In this document: positions 16,390 to 24,245 of the stretch, one piece after another
How the letters are laid out: each line of letters starts with the position of its first letter
How positions within the stretch are numbered: position 1 is the first letter of the stretch
NCBI RefSeq assembly: GCF_019710475.1
Contig: NZ_JAJFAX010000003.1
Coordinates: 62,001-126,000 of the forward strand
Direction of reading: 5' to 3'
Length of the DNA stretch: 64,000 nt
Origin: Glycomyces sp. TRM65418
GTDB lineage: Bacteria > Actinomycetota > Actinomycetes > Mycobacteriales > Micromonosporaceae
The notes under the pieces: generated by a model
The model's database searches: none
Told to the model about the DNA's origin: nothing
What the model saw: only the letters and a program-made list of their open reading frames with translations
Position numbers and translations under genes: made by a program

Positions 16390-17319
16390 TCAGCCGTGCG
16401 TCGGTCCGGCCGCGGCCTCGGCGCGCGTCGGAGCGGCCGTGCCCGCGGCGCGGCGTCGGCGCGCCCAGCGGATCGGGAGGACGATCGCGGCCGCGACCAC
16501 GGCGGCGAGCGGCAGGAACGGCAGGAGCACCCCGACGACGACCGAGAGGCCGACGAGCAGTCCCACCGCCGCGGAGAAGCCGACGCCGAGACCGTCCGAG
16601 AAGCTGTCCGGAGCCTTGGCGGCCCCGGTTCCGGATTCCTTCGCGGACGGCTGGTACACGTTGAACTCGACGGTCGACAGGGCCACCCGGTCCTCCAAGC
16701 CGTTCAACTGCGACTGGAGCGACGCCAGTTCGCCCTCGCGTTCGGCGAGTTCGGCCTCCAGCTCCAGGATGGCGTTCACCGACGTGGCCTCGGCGAGCAG
16801 GCCTCGGACGCGGTCGACGCTGGCGCTCTTGGTCGCGATGTGCGCGGCGAGGTCCACTGCGGCCTCGGTGACGTCCTCGGTGGAGACCGACCGGTACAGC
16901 TCCTCGTCGCCGAGCGCCGCGAGTCCTTCCATGGCCTCGCTGAAGTGCTCGGAGGGGATGCGCAGGATCAGGTGCGCCCGGTCGTATCCGCCTTCGTCGC
17001 CCGCCTTGCGGTCGCGTTCGTCGGCCGTCACGAATCCGCCGAAGGACTCGGCGAGGTCCCAGGCCGCCTCGGCGACCGCTTCGGGGTCGGCGTCCTGCAC
17101 GCTCAGGGCGGCCTCGTAGATGACGGCCCGATCGGCGGTCTCGACCTGGGCGGGCGGTGTCCCGCCCTCAGCTTCGACGTCGGCGGCTTCGGGGGCGGCG
17201 TGCTCGTCCAGGTCGGCGGGCTCGGCGCCGCCGCTGGAGGCGTTGTCGCCGTTCGCGCTGCAGCCGAACAGGAGCAGTGAGGCCGCGGCGAGCGCGGCTG
17301 TGTATCTGAGGAGTCGCAT
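16390..17319 (-). CDS. DUF4349-type lipoprotein
   Basis: A 309-residue lipoprotein: the signal LLRYTAALAAASLLLFGC ends with an LFGC lipobox. An acidic linker follows, then a DUF4349-like domain (AVIYEAALSVQDADPEAVAEAAW, FGGFVTADE, LILRIPSEHFSEAM) with a coiled coil (LELEAELAEREGELASLQSQL). Near the C-terminus is one membrane helix (LGVGFSAAVGLLVGLSVVVGVLLPF) and a basic tail. The protein would be tethered at both ends. No function is established for the family. It diverges from the peptide deformylase gene across a 323-bp gap. Confidence 0.82.
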   Translation of the reverse strand: MRLLRYTAALAAASLLLFGCSANGDNASSGGAEPADLDEHAAPEAADVEAEGGTPPAQVETADRAVIYEAALSVQDADPEAVAEAAWDLAESFGGFVTADERDRKAGDEGGYDRAHLILRIPSEHFSEAMEGLAALGDEELYRSVSTEDVTEAAVDLAAHIATKSASVDRVRGLLAEATSVNAILELEAELAEREGELASLQSQLNGLEDRVALSTVEFNVYQPSAKESGTGAAKAPDSFSDGLGVGFSAAVGLLVGLSVVVGVLLPFLPLAAVVAAAIVLPIRWARRRRAAGTAAPTRAEAAAGPTHG

Positions 17320-17543
17320 GGGGAGCCTCGCAGGGGTGTCGGTGCGTCAGGTCGGCCGGGCGCCGCCCGGTGTCGCCAATGGTGTGCGCTCCGTATCACG
17401 AATCGACTGCGGGAGCCTATCGATCGAGCGGGAACGTCCACCGGCGTCACTATGACGCCCGCCGGCCCCGAAGCGTTCCCGCCGCCCGTGCGATCGGCGC
17501 GCCGAGGAGGATCGGCGGGAAGCGGTGCAGCGGCTCGAGACTG

Positions 17544-17560
17544 TTGCAATATACTTGCAA
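17544..17560. promoter_or_regulatory. TTGCAA inverted repeat in the 323-bp divergent gap
   Basis: TTGCAA-N5-TTGCAA is a perfect 6-bp-arm inverted repeat, AT-rich in a GC-rich setting, 83 bases before the deformylase start. It resembles a repressor operator (MarR-like spacing), but the regulator is unknown. Nothing else was recognised in 17320-17642. Confidence 0.4.
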
Positions 17561-17642
17561 TAGCGGGATGGCCGTATGACTCGTGATAGGGCACCGCCCC
17601 CCACCGTCGGCGGCGATCGGTGGCACACCCGAAGGAGACCCA

Positions 17643-18203
17643 TTGGCGGACCAGGAGACACCGGCGACCGGACACGGGCCGGAGGCCGCCGGCGCGAACG
17701 GCCGGGCGCGCCCGATCGTCCGCTACGGCGACCCCGTGCTGCACCGGCCCTGCACACCGGTGGAGGCCTTCGACGCCGCGCTGGCGGAACTCGTCGAGGA
17801 CATGTTCGCGAGCATGTACGCGGCCGACGGCGTCGGCTTGGCGGCCAATCAGATCGGTGTGGACGCGCGTGTCTTCGTGCTCGACTGCGAGGACGCCGAC
17901 GGCGAGCGCACCGTGGCGGCGGTCGTGAACCCCGTGCTGATCCTGCCGCCCCCGCCGCGCGAGCTCATGGTCGGGGACGAGGGCTGCCTGTCGGTGCCCG
18001 GCGCGTTCGAGGACACCCCGCGGGCGGCCACGGCCGCGGTCGAGGGCTTCGACGTCCACGGCGATCCGATCACCGTCGCCGGCACCGGGACCCTCGCCCG
18101 CTGCCTCCAGCACGAGTACGACCATCTCGACGGCACGGTCTACGTGGACCGGCTGCCGAAGAAGGCCCGCAACCGGGCCCTCGCCGAGGCCGGCCTGCGC
18201 TGA
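17643..18203 (+). CDS. def: Peptide deformylase
   Basis: A 186-residue metallohydrolase that removes the formyl group from nascent proteins. All three family motifs are intact: GVGLAANQIG (63-72), EGCLSVPG with metal ligand Cys115, and QHEYDHLDG with His157, Glu158 and His161. The TTG at 17643 is chosen because AAGGAG lies 5 bases upstream. An upstream GTG at 17583 would add an unstructured stretch. Residues 1-20 are a short non-conserved extension. It is probably one of several deformylases in the genome. Confidence 0.92.
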   Translation: MADQETPATGHGPEAAGANGRARPIVRYGDPVLHRPCTPVEAFDAALAELVEDMFASMYAADGVGLAANQIGVDARVFVLDCEDADGERTVAAVVNPVLILPPPPRELMVGDEGCLSVPGAFEDTPRAATAAVEGFDVHGDPITVAGTGTLARCLQHEYDHLDGTVYVDRLPKKARNRALAEAGLR

Positions 18204-18240
18204 GAGCCGAGTGCCGCCCCCCGCCGGCATCATCGACCGC

Positions 18241-18858
18241 GTGACCTACGAAGCGCTCAAACAGGACCTGCGCCGCGCCTACGACGCCGAGGCCGACGCC
18301 CGCGAGACCATGGACGACGCCCCCTGGAAGGCCGCGGAGCGCGCCCGCTTCGCCGGCCACCTGCGTGCCGCGGGGGCGTCGCGCCTGCTCGAGAGCGGCG
18401 CCGGGCACGGGATCAGCGGCCGGTACTTCGCGGACGAGGGTTTCGCGGTCGCCTGCGTCGACCTCTCACCCGAGCTGGTGGCGCGCTGCCGTGCGAAGGG
18501 TCTCGACGCCCAGGTCATGGACTTCGGGGCGTTGGCGTTCGCGGACGCCGCCTTCGACGCGGTGTTCGGCATGAACTGCCTGCTGCACGTGCCCAAGGCC
18601 GAACTCGGGCGGGTGCTCGCCGAGGTCCGCCGCGTCCTGGTCCCCGGCGGCCTCTGCTACTGGGGCCAGTACGGCGGCCTGGAGTTCGAAGGCGTCTGGG
18701 ACGCCGACCGCTACGAGCCCAAGCGGTTCTTCTCGTTCTTCACCGCCGAGCGGATCCAGGCCGCCGCGGCCGAGCACTTCGCGGTCGTCGAGGCGAACAT
18801 CGTCGCCCTGGACGGCCACATCGACGAATACCAGGGGCTCGTCCTGCGCCGGCCCTGA
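18241..18858 (+). CDS. SAM-dependent methyltransferase
   Basis: A 205-residue class I methyltransferase if started at GTG 18241; a GTG at 18211 adds 10 residues and neither has a good ribosome site. The glycine-rich SAM motif is LLESGAGHGISGRYF, followed by VACVDLSPELVARC and the motif-IV-like FDAVFGMNCLLHVP. It ends with WGQYGGLEFEGVW and a C-terminal strand region. The substrate is unknown. It is encoded just after the deformylase gene and may be co-transcribed with it. Confidence 0.82.
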   Translation: MTYEALKQDLRRAYDAEADARETMDDAPWKAAERARFAGHLRAAGASRLLESGAGHGISGRYFADEGFAVACVDLSPELVARCRAKGLDAQVMDFGALAFADAAFDAVFGMNCLLHVPKAELGRVLAEVRRVLVPGGLCYWGQYGGLEFEGVWDADRYEPKRFFSFFTAERIQAAAAEHFAVVEANIVALDGHIDEYQGLVLRRP

Positions 18859-18951
18859 GCTCCGAGGGCCGGCCGAACCCCCGCGTCCGCTCTATCCTCA
18901 GCCTCAAACCGCCTCGCGGCCGAGCCGAGGCGCGGACCGGGGGGCGAGTCG

Positions 18952-19488
18952 TTGTCGACCGAGCAGCACCAGATCACCGAACTCATCGCCACAGGCAGCG
19001 ACGGGCGCATGTACGCGACCGAGCCGGAGCGGCTGCGCCGCCTCGTCCGCTCCGAACTCGCCCGCGCCTCCCGCCTCTCCCCGCCCGAACTGCGGCAGGC
19101 CGGCGTCGGGCTCATCGCCCTCGGCGAGTACACACGGGCGCAGCGGGTCCTCGCCGAGGCCCTCGACCGCGCGGACACGCCCCACCGGCGGGTGGCCGCC
19201 CTCGTCAACCTCGGCGACGCCCACCGCTACCCCGGCGGGCTCGCCGAAGCCGAACCGCTCTACCGCGAGGCCATCGCGCTCGCCCGGGCCGAGTGCCCCG
19301 GCGCGCTCCACTTCGCCTTGCAGCACTACGGCAAGCACCTCATCGACGCCCGCAGGCCGCACCGCGCCGTCGAGGTCCTCACCGACGTCCTCGCGATGCG
19401 CCGACGGCTCGGGGACCCCGCCCTCGTCGCCTCGACCGAGGAGGCGCTCAGCGCCGCCCGAGCGGCGGTCGGCGAGCGTACGATCTGA
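18952..19488 (+). CDS. TPR-like helical repeat protein
   Basis: A 178-residue protein with tetratricopeptide-like helical pairs (GLIALGEYTRAQRVLAEALDRA, ALVNLGDAHRYPGGLAEAEPLYREAIALAR, HFALQHYGKHLIDARRPHRAVEVLTDVLAMRR). Such proteins usually scaffold protein contacts. No catalytic motif is seen. The start is a TTG at 18952 with a GGGGGCGAG stretch upstream. The next gene follows after 40 bases and encodes a Nudix protein; a functional link is not known. Confidence 0.75.
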   Translation: MSTEQHQITELIATGSDGRMYATEPERLRRLVRSELARASRLSPPELRQAGVGLIALGEYTRAQRVLAEALDRADTPHRRVAALVNLGDAHRYPGGLAEAEPLYREAIALARAECPGALHFALQHYGKHLIDARRPHRAVEVLTDVLAMRRRLGDPALVASTEEALSAARAAVGERTI

Positions 19489-19528
19489 CGGGCTTGCCCA
19501 CTGACCGTCTTTCTCCCGAAGGAGTGCC

Positions 19529-20701
19529 ATGGCGACGAACGAACCAGCCGTCCGCACCGGAGACCCCGCAGCGCACGCCTCCGGCCTCGCCCGGCTCGCC
19601 GGGATGCTCCGCGCCGAAGCCGCCAACGGCCTGTTCTGGGGCACCGACCCCGACGAGGAGGCCCGGCTGCTGCGACTGCGGGAACTCGCGGCGGCGCTGC
19701 TCGCCGAGGTCGACCCCCGGCCCTTCGACGCGATCCTCCGGATCTTCGAGGCCGACTCGGGCCTGCGCACCCCCATGCCCGGCATCGAGTTCCGCGTCGA
19801 CTGCGCCGACGGGACGCGGATCGTGCGCCGCCGACGCCTGCGCTCGCGCACACTCGGCCAGTGCCTGGACGCGACCGCCGCCGCCCTCGGCGGCGCCGTC
19901 CCCTCCGAGCCGGTCGGCATCGCCGACACCGACCTCGCGGGCCTGCCGTGCCCGCACACCTACCTGCTCGTCTACGAATTCGCCACGGCGCTCGACGCCG
20001 ACGCGGTCGAGCAGGTGCTCGAACCGGGCGACCCCGACCTCGACGGCGACGTCCCGAGCCTGGCCCCGGCGTCGAGCGCGGTCGTCCCGGACAACGGCCC
20101 GCTGCCCGTCTCCCCGGCCGCCCATGCCCTCCTCGACGCCGTCGCCGCGCTCGCCAAGGAGTCGCTCGCGTCGGTCAGGAACGTCTACGAGGTCGAACGC
20201 CAGCACCGCATCGCCGGCCTCTGCGAGCGCGCCGTGCCGACCGAGCTCGACTATCCGCGCCTCGACTGCGGCGACCTCGCCGCCCCCGGCGTCGCCACGG
20301 GCGCTGACACGGCGATCTTCGACGACGAGGGCCGTCTGCTCGTCATCAAGCGGACCGACACCGGCCAGTGGGCGATGCCCGGCGGCGCGGCCGAAGTGGG
20401 CGAGTCCGTCGGCCTGGCCGCGGTCCGCGAGGCCTTCGAGGAGACCGGCCTGGACGTCGAGCTGACCGGCCTGGTCGTGGCGTTCGACAAGCGGGACACC
20501 GATCTCGGCGACTCCCGCATGCCGATGATCATGAGCTTCGCCGCCCGCGCGCTCGATCCCGACCAGCCGCTGCGCCTCGCGGAACTCGAGGCCTCCGACG
20601 CCCGCTGGATCACCAGGGCCGAAGCCGCCGAAGCGGATCTCTTCCGCGGCCACGAGCTGCGAGTCCCGATCGCCTTCGCCCGCAACGCCGTCGAGCGATA
20701 A
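19529..20701 (+). CDS. Nudix hydrolase with N-terminal extension
   Basis: A 390-residue protein. The C-terminal half (about 245-390) is a Nudix domain with a perfect box: G-x5-E-x7-REAFEETGL in GGAAEVGESVGLAAV. Just before it is a Nudix-associated N-terminal helical segment (LAKESLASVRNVYEVERQHRIAGL). The first 210 residues form a separate domain of unknown role. Nudix enzymes cleave nucleoside diphosphates linked to another moiety; the substrate is not readable here. AAGGAG lies upstream of the ATG at 19529. A strong hairpin follows the stop. Confidence 0.85.
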   Translation: MATNEPAVRTGDPAAHASGLARLAGMLRAEAANGLFWGTDPDEEARLLRLRELAAALLAEVDPRPFDAILRIFEADSGLRTPMPGIEFRVDCADGTRIVRRRRLRSRTLGQCLDATAAALGGAVPSEPVGIADTDLAGLPCPHTYLLVYEFATALDADAVEQVLEPGDPDLDGDVPSLAPASSAVVPDNGPLPVSPAAHALLDAVAALAKESLASVRNVYEVERQHRIAGLCERAVPTELDYPRLDCGDLAAPGVATGADTAIFDDEGRLLVIKRTDTGQWAMPGGAAEVGESVGLAAVREAFEETGLDVELTGLVVAFDKRDTDLGDSRMPMIMSFAARALDPDQPLRLAELEASDARWITRAEAAEADLFRGHELRVPIAFARNAVER

Positions 20702-20708
20702 GCAGAAC

Positions 20709-20736
20709 GGCCCGGTCCGCGGTGGCGGACCGGGCC
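20709..20736 (+). terminator. GC hairpin terminator after the Nudix gene
   Basis: GGCCCGGTCCGC (20709-20720) pairs perfectly with 20725-20736 across a GGTG loop. It begins 8 bases past the stop. No T-run follows. Confidence 0.7.
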
Positions 20737-20860
20737 GGAAGGCGCCGTTCGCTATGCGCTCGTCACGGCCGCGCGGGTCCTGTCACGACGGCCCGGTGCG
20801 GGGGCACTGATCACCGGGGGACGCGACGGGCCCGGGGGCCGGGAGAACCCGGACCGCCGG

Positions 20861-21415
20861 TCACCAGATCCAGTCGTCGCACGACTCCGCGACGGCGGTC
20901 TCGGCCTCGGCCTCCTCGGTCGAGTCGGGCGCCGTCGAGTAGAACCACTTGAGGTCGTCGAGGCAGGCCCGCATGGACTCGGCTTCGGCGGCGGCGGCCT
21001 CCGCCGCCTCCAGGCCCTCCAACTGCGTCTCGGCGGCGGCGAGGTCCTCTTCGAGCTGCGAGATCTGCGAGTCGCGGTCGCTGAGGCGCGCTTCGGCGTC
21101 CTCGAGGTCCCCGCTGGTCTTCAGCCACATCGCCAGTCCCAGGACGGCGCCGGCCAGTCCGATCACCATCACCACGGCGAGCACCGGGACCAGCGGCGAC
21201 CGGCGGGGACCGGACGGGGGCGGCTGGGGGAGCATCTGGGTCGCGTAGCCCGGCTGCGAGGGCTGGGTCGGGATCGGGGTGGGCTGCTGCGGCGGGTAAC
21301 CCGCTCCGGCCGGCTGCTGGGGCGGCTGCGGCGAGTACGCGGGCGGGACGCTCTGGGGCCGCTGCGGTTCGGGCTGCTCGCCGAAGTTGTAGTGCGGGGG
21401 CGGGTTGTAGGTCAT
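20861..21415 (-). CDS. Pro/Gln-rich single-pass membrane protein with coiled coil
   Basis: A 184-residue protein of unknown function. Residues 1-70 are Pro/Gln/Tyr-rich and likely disordered and cytoplasmic. One membrane helix follows (PLVPVLAVVMVIGLAGAVLGLAMWL), then an acidic coiled coil (LEDAEARLSDRDSQISQLEEDLAAAETQLEGLEAAEAA) outside. A small C-terminal region has two cysteines that could pair (MRACLDDLKWF and AESCDDWIW). The ATG at 21415 has a clear GAAGGAG upstream. The layout is common in actinobacterial envelope proteins. It stands alone between terminators. Confidence 0.75.
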   Translation of the reverse strand: MTYNPPPHYNFGEQPEPQRPQSVPPAYSPQPPQQPAGAGYPPQQPTPIPTQPSQPGYATQMLPQPPPSGPRRSPLVPVLAVVMVIGLAGAVLGLAMWLKTSGDLEDAEARLSDRDSQISQLEEDLAAAETQLEGLEAAEAAAAEAESMRACLDDLKWFYSTAPDSTEEAEAETAVAESCDDWIW

Positions 21416-21594
21416 GATGGGCTCCTTCAAGGGGAGGTGGTCGTCGTCCAAGGTAAGGGGGCCGTGCGAATCGACGGGGCCCTTCCAGTCTGACGCCACC
21501 GACCGGGGACCGGTCCCACCCGTGATGCAACTGTTGCACAAGAGGCTGACAGCGGCGGGCGCGGTCGCCCACGCCCGCCGTCACCGGTGTGCGG

Positions 21595-22383
21595 TCACGC
21601 CGCCTTCAGGGTCCCGCCGTCGATCACGTGGTCGGCGCCGTGGATGTTCGCCGCCCGCTCCGAGAGCAGGAACGCCACCAGGTCGGCCACCTCCTCGGGC
21701 TCGCCGATGCGGCCCGAGGCGATCCCGAACTGGTCGGGGATCGACGCGAGCAGATCGGCGTGCGCCACGCCGAACGCCTCGGCCACCTTGCCGCCGAAAC
21801 GCGCCTCGTCCCGCCACAGCGGCGAGCCGATGACGCCGGGGGAGACGGTGTTGACCCGCAGCCCCTGTGAGGCGAACTCTTCGCTGAGCCGCTTGCCGAA
21901 CATCGTCAGCGCGGCCTTGGCCTCCGCGTATCCCACCGGCGCGCCGGCGGGCGTCCGGCCGTTGACCGAGGAGACGTTCACGATCGCGCCGCGCCGCTCG
22001 AGGAGGCTCGGCAGGGCCGCCCGCGTGGTCCGCATCGCGCTCAGGAAGTTGAGTTCGAGCATCGTCTGCCACTGCTCCTCGGCGATGTCGAGGAACCCGC
22101 CGAGGCGCAACCGGTCGACGTCGCCGCCGCCCACGTTGTTCACCAGCAGGTCGATCCCGCCGACCTCCCGGAGGGCCTCGTCCACGACCGCGACCGCGCC
22201 TTCGCGGGTCGAGAGGTCGGCGCTGACCGTGGCCGCGGCGACCTTCTCCAGCTCGGGGGTGATCGTGCGGGCGGCGCCGACGACCCGTACGCCCTCGGCG
22301 GCGAGGGTCTGGGCGACGGCCAGGCCGATGCCCCGGCTGGCGCCGGTGACGAGGGCGGTCTTGCCGTTGAGTCCGAGTTCCAT
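21595..22383 (-). CDS. Short-chain dehydrogenase/reductase
   Basis: A 262-residue classical SDR. The nucleotide-binding motif TGASRGIG lies near the N-terminus, NNVGGG in the middle, and the catalytic Tyr and Lys in YAEAK, with a Ser in NVSSVNG. The product ends with the usual GADHVIDGGTLKAA. It should oxidise or reduce a small alcohol or ketone with NAD(P). The ATG at 22383 has AAAGG upstream. Its promoter region carries a site almost identical to the one in front of the TetR gene at 22478-23053, so it is the likely target of that repressor. Confidence 0.9.
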   Translation of the reverse strand: MELGLNGKTALVTGASRGIGLAVAQTLAAEGVRVVGAARTITPELEKVAAATVSADLSTREGAVAVVDEALREVGGIDLLVNNVGGGDVDRLRLGGFLDIAEEQWQTMLELNFLSAMRTTRAALPSLLERRGAIVNVSSVNGRTPAGAPVGYAEAKAALTMFGKRLSEEFASQGLRVNTVSPGVIGSPLWRDEARFGGKVAEAFGVAHADLLASIPDQFGIASGRIGEPEEVADLVAFLLSERAANIHGADHVIDGGTLKAA

Positions 22384-22403
22384 GGGTGTGCCTTTCATCT
22401 GTT

Positions 22404-22425
22404 TTCTTGAACTTGAGGTCAAAAA
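22404..22425. promoter_or_regulatory. TetR operator in front of the SDR gene
   Basis: A 22-bp site with TTCTTGA at its left end and GGTCAAAAA at its right, 21 bases upstream of the SDR start. It matches the more perfect site at 23072-23093 at most positions and has the same length. Confidence 0.6.
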
Positions 22426-22477
22426 TTTGGTCGAGAAAAACGCCCTCCGACGAGGGCGCCGTGATGGGACAGGCCGG

Positions 22478-23053
22478 TCAGAAGCCCGCCAAGGCCGTGT
22501 CGATGATCTCGCGCAGCACCGGGCCCTCGTGGGTCCGGGCCATGACGCGCAGTCCGACGATGGTGTTCATCAGGAAGTGCGCCTGGGCCTCCGCGTCGAC
22601 GCCGGGGTCGACGTCGCCCTCGCGCTGGCCCCGGCGGAGGCGCTCGGCGAGGAGCCGGATCGTCTCGTCGGTCATGCGCTTGACCGCACGGGTGGCCTCG
22701 GCGTCCTTCCCGCCCAGCTCGAGAGCGGTGTTGGCCGCCAGGCAGCCGCGCGGCGCCGGGGCCTCCAAGTCGACCTCGACCAGGAACACCAGGTAGGCGC
22801 GGATGCGCTCCTTGGCGGTGCCCGGTTCGTTCAGGTACGCCTCCGTCAGTTCGGAGCCGGCCTGCCCGTACAGGTCCAGGGCCTTGCCGAACAGCTCGCG
22901 CTTGGAGCCGAACGCGTGATACAGGCTGCCCTTGCCGACGCCGGTGGCTTCGGCGAGGTCGGCGGGGGAGGTCGCCCCGTAGCCCTTGGTCCAGAACGTC
23001 TCCATCGCCTGCGCGACGACCACGTCCGGTTCGAAGTTCTTCGGCCTGCCCAT
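22478..23053 (-). CDS. TetR-family repressor
   Basis: A 191-residue TetR regulator. The helix-turn-helix is at about residues 24-45 (SPADLAEATGVGKGSLYHAFGSKRELF). The C-terminal ligand domain contains PRGCLAANTALELGGKDAEA, a signature seen in the YezE/AcuR-like TetR subgroup (TetR_C_16-like). It precedes the SDR gene on the same strand with a 94-bp gap. Matching operator-like sites lie before both genes, implying autoregulation and control of the SDR gene. The inducer is unknown. Confidence 0.88.
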   Translation of the reverse strand: MGRPKNFEPDVVVAQAMETFWTKGYGATSPADLAEATGVGKGSLYHAFGSKRELFGKALDLYGQAGSELTEAYLNEPGTAKERIRAYLVFLVEVDLEAPAPRGCLAANTALELGGKDAEATRAVKRMTDETIRLLAERLRRGQREGDVDPGVDAEAQAHFLMNTIVGLRVMARTHEGPVLREIIDTALAGF

Positions 23054-23071
23054 GAACGCAACGCTACCCCA

Positions 23072-23093
23072 TTCTTGACTCGAAGGTCAAGAA
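23072..23093. promoter_or_regulatory. TetR operator in front of its own gene
   Basis: TTCTTGAC (23072-23079) and GTCAAGAA (23086-23093) are perfect 8-bp arms with a 6-bp spacer, 18 bases before the TetR start. A second, weaker copy lies in front of the SDR gene. Confidence 0.7.
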
Positions 23094-23176
23094 AGGGGCG
23101 GAATTTTTCTCATCGAATACCGAATCCCTTGCCGCACAACGAATTCTGGCGACCGCTCGGACACCGCAGCGGCCGG

Positions 23177-23205
23177 TTGTCGCGGTTGCGGTCCCGGGCG
23201 ATACT
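23177..23205 (+). promoter_or_regulatory. Promoter giving a leaderless HAD transcript
   Basis: TTGTCG (23177-23182) and GATACT (23200-23205) are 17 bp apart. Six bases then separate the -10 from the GTG start, so transcription probably begins at the start codon. Confidence 0.5.
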
Positions 23206-23211
23206 TGAACA

Positions 23212-24030
23212 GTGCTCAAACCCCTTGTGATCGCCTCCGACCTGGACGGCACCCTGCTCGGCCCTACCGGCACGGTGTCCGAACGGACCCGTGACGCCCT
23301 GGCCGCCGCCCGCGCCGAAGGCATCGCCGTCGTCGCCGTGACCGCCCGAACCCCGTACGGCGTCGACATGCTGCCCGACCTCCTCCCGCACCTGGACGGC
23401 GCCGTATGCGCGAACGGCGCGATCGTCTACGAGCCCGCCACGGGGCGCATCCGCATACTGCGATCGATCCGGATCTCGCTGGCGCGACGGGTCGCCGCGG
23501 TGATCGCCACGCGCCTGCCCGACGCGATGTTCGCCGTCGAGACCGGCACCGGCATCATCGGCGAAGCCGCCTACCGGCAGCTCGTCGGCTACTCGAACTG
23601 GGAGTTCGTCGACGACCTCGACGCGGTCTTCAAGCGCGCCAAGCGCGCCGTGAAGATCAAGGTCTACTGCGCCGGACGCACCGGCGAGGAGATGGCCGAG
23701 GCGGTCGAAGGCGCGAACCTCGGCGGACTCACCATGTGCCACTGGGGCGACTTCGGCATGCTCGACTTCAACGCCCGCGGCGCCGACAAGGCCTTCGGCC
23801 TGGGCACCTGGTGCCGGGAGCGCCGGGTCCGCCCCGCTTCGGTGATCGCCTTCGGCGACATGCCGAACGACGCCCCGATGCTCGCCTGGGCCGGGCGGTC
23901 CTACGCGATGGGCGACGCCCACCCCGAGGCGGTCGACGCCGCGACCGACCGCGCCGCCACCAATGCCGAGGACGGGGTCGCCCGGGTCATCGAGACGTTC
24001 CTCGCCGGAGACACCGCGGCCGCCGCCTGA
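23212..24030 (+). CDS. HAD-family (Cof-type) phosphatase
   Basis: A 272-residue HAD hydrolase of the Cof/type IIB group, which dephosphorylates small phosphorylated metabolites. Motif I is DLDGTL near residue 10, motif II a Thr in VAVTARTP, and motif IV is FGDMPNDAPML (about 220-230), with a capping domain between. The GTG start has no ribosome-binding sequence; the promoter spacing suggests leaderless translation. A decayed copy of the same gene is present at 27893-28169. Confidence 0.88.
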   Translation: MLKPLVIASDLDGTLLGPTGTVSERTRDALAAARAEGIAVVAVTARTPYGVDMLPDLLPHLDGAVCANGAIVYEPATGRIRILRSIRISLARRVAAVIATRLPDAMFAVETGTGIIGEAAYRQLVGYSNWEFVDDLDAVFKRAKRAVKIKVYCAGRTGEEMAEAVEGANLGGLTMCHWGDFGMLDFNARGADKAFGLGTWCRERRVRPASVIAFGDMPNDAPMLAWAGRSYAMGDAHPEAVDAATDRAATNAEDGVARVIETFLAGDTAAAA

Positions 24031-24137
24031 CCGCGCCGCCGCTCGGAATAACCCGTTGCGCCCCTCCGCCCCGTCTGCTGGACTGGGCGCTGCGGCGCGC
24101 GAACCGGGCGCCGCACCGGATCGGCGAAGGAGCCAGC

Positions 24138-24245
24138 ATGCGCCAACAGTTCATGTCCATCGAGAAAGGCATCCACGAACTGAAGGACATGACTGCCGTT
24201 GCGCACGCTCAATCTCGGGATCCTCGCCCATGTCGACGCCGGTAA
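24138..24245 (+). CDS. 35-residue leader ORF overlapping the ribosomal-protection gene
   Basis: ATG at 24138 has an excellent GAAGGAG 5 bases upstream. The ORF begins MRQQFMSIEKGIHELKDM, ends in a basic tail (PRPCRRR) and stops at 24245. Its end overlaps the first 47 bases of the GTPase gene in another frame, and that gene's own TTG start has a poor site. This looks like a leader peptide that couples or attenuates translation of the resistance-type gene. Coding status is inferred from the ribosome site alone. Confidence 0.45.
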   Translation: MRQQFMSIEKGIHELKDMTAVAHAQSRDPRPCRRR

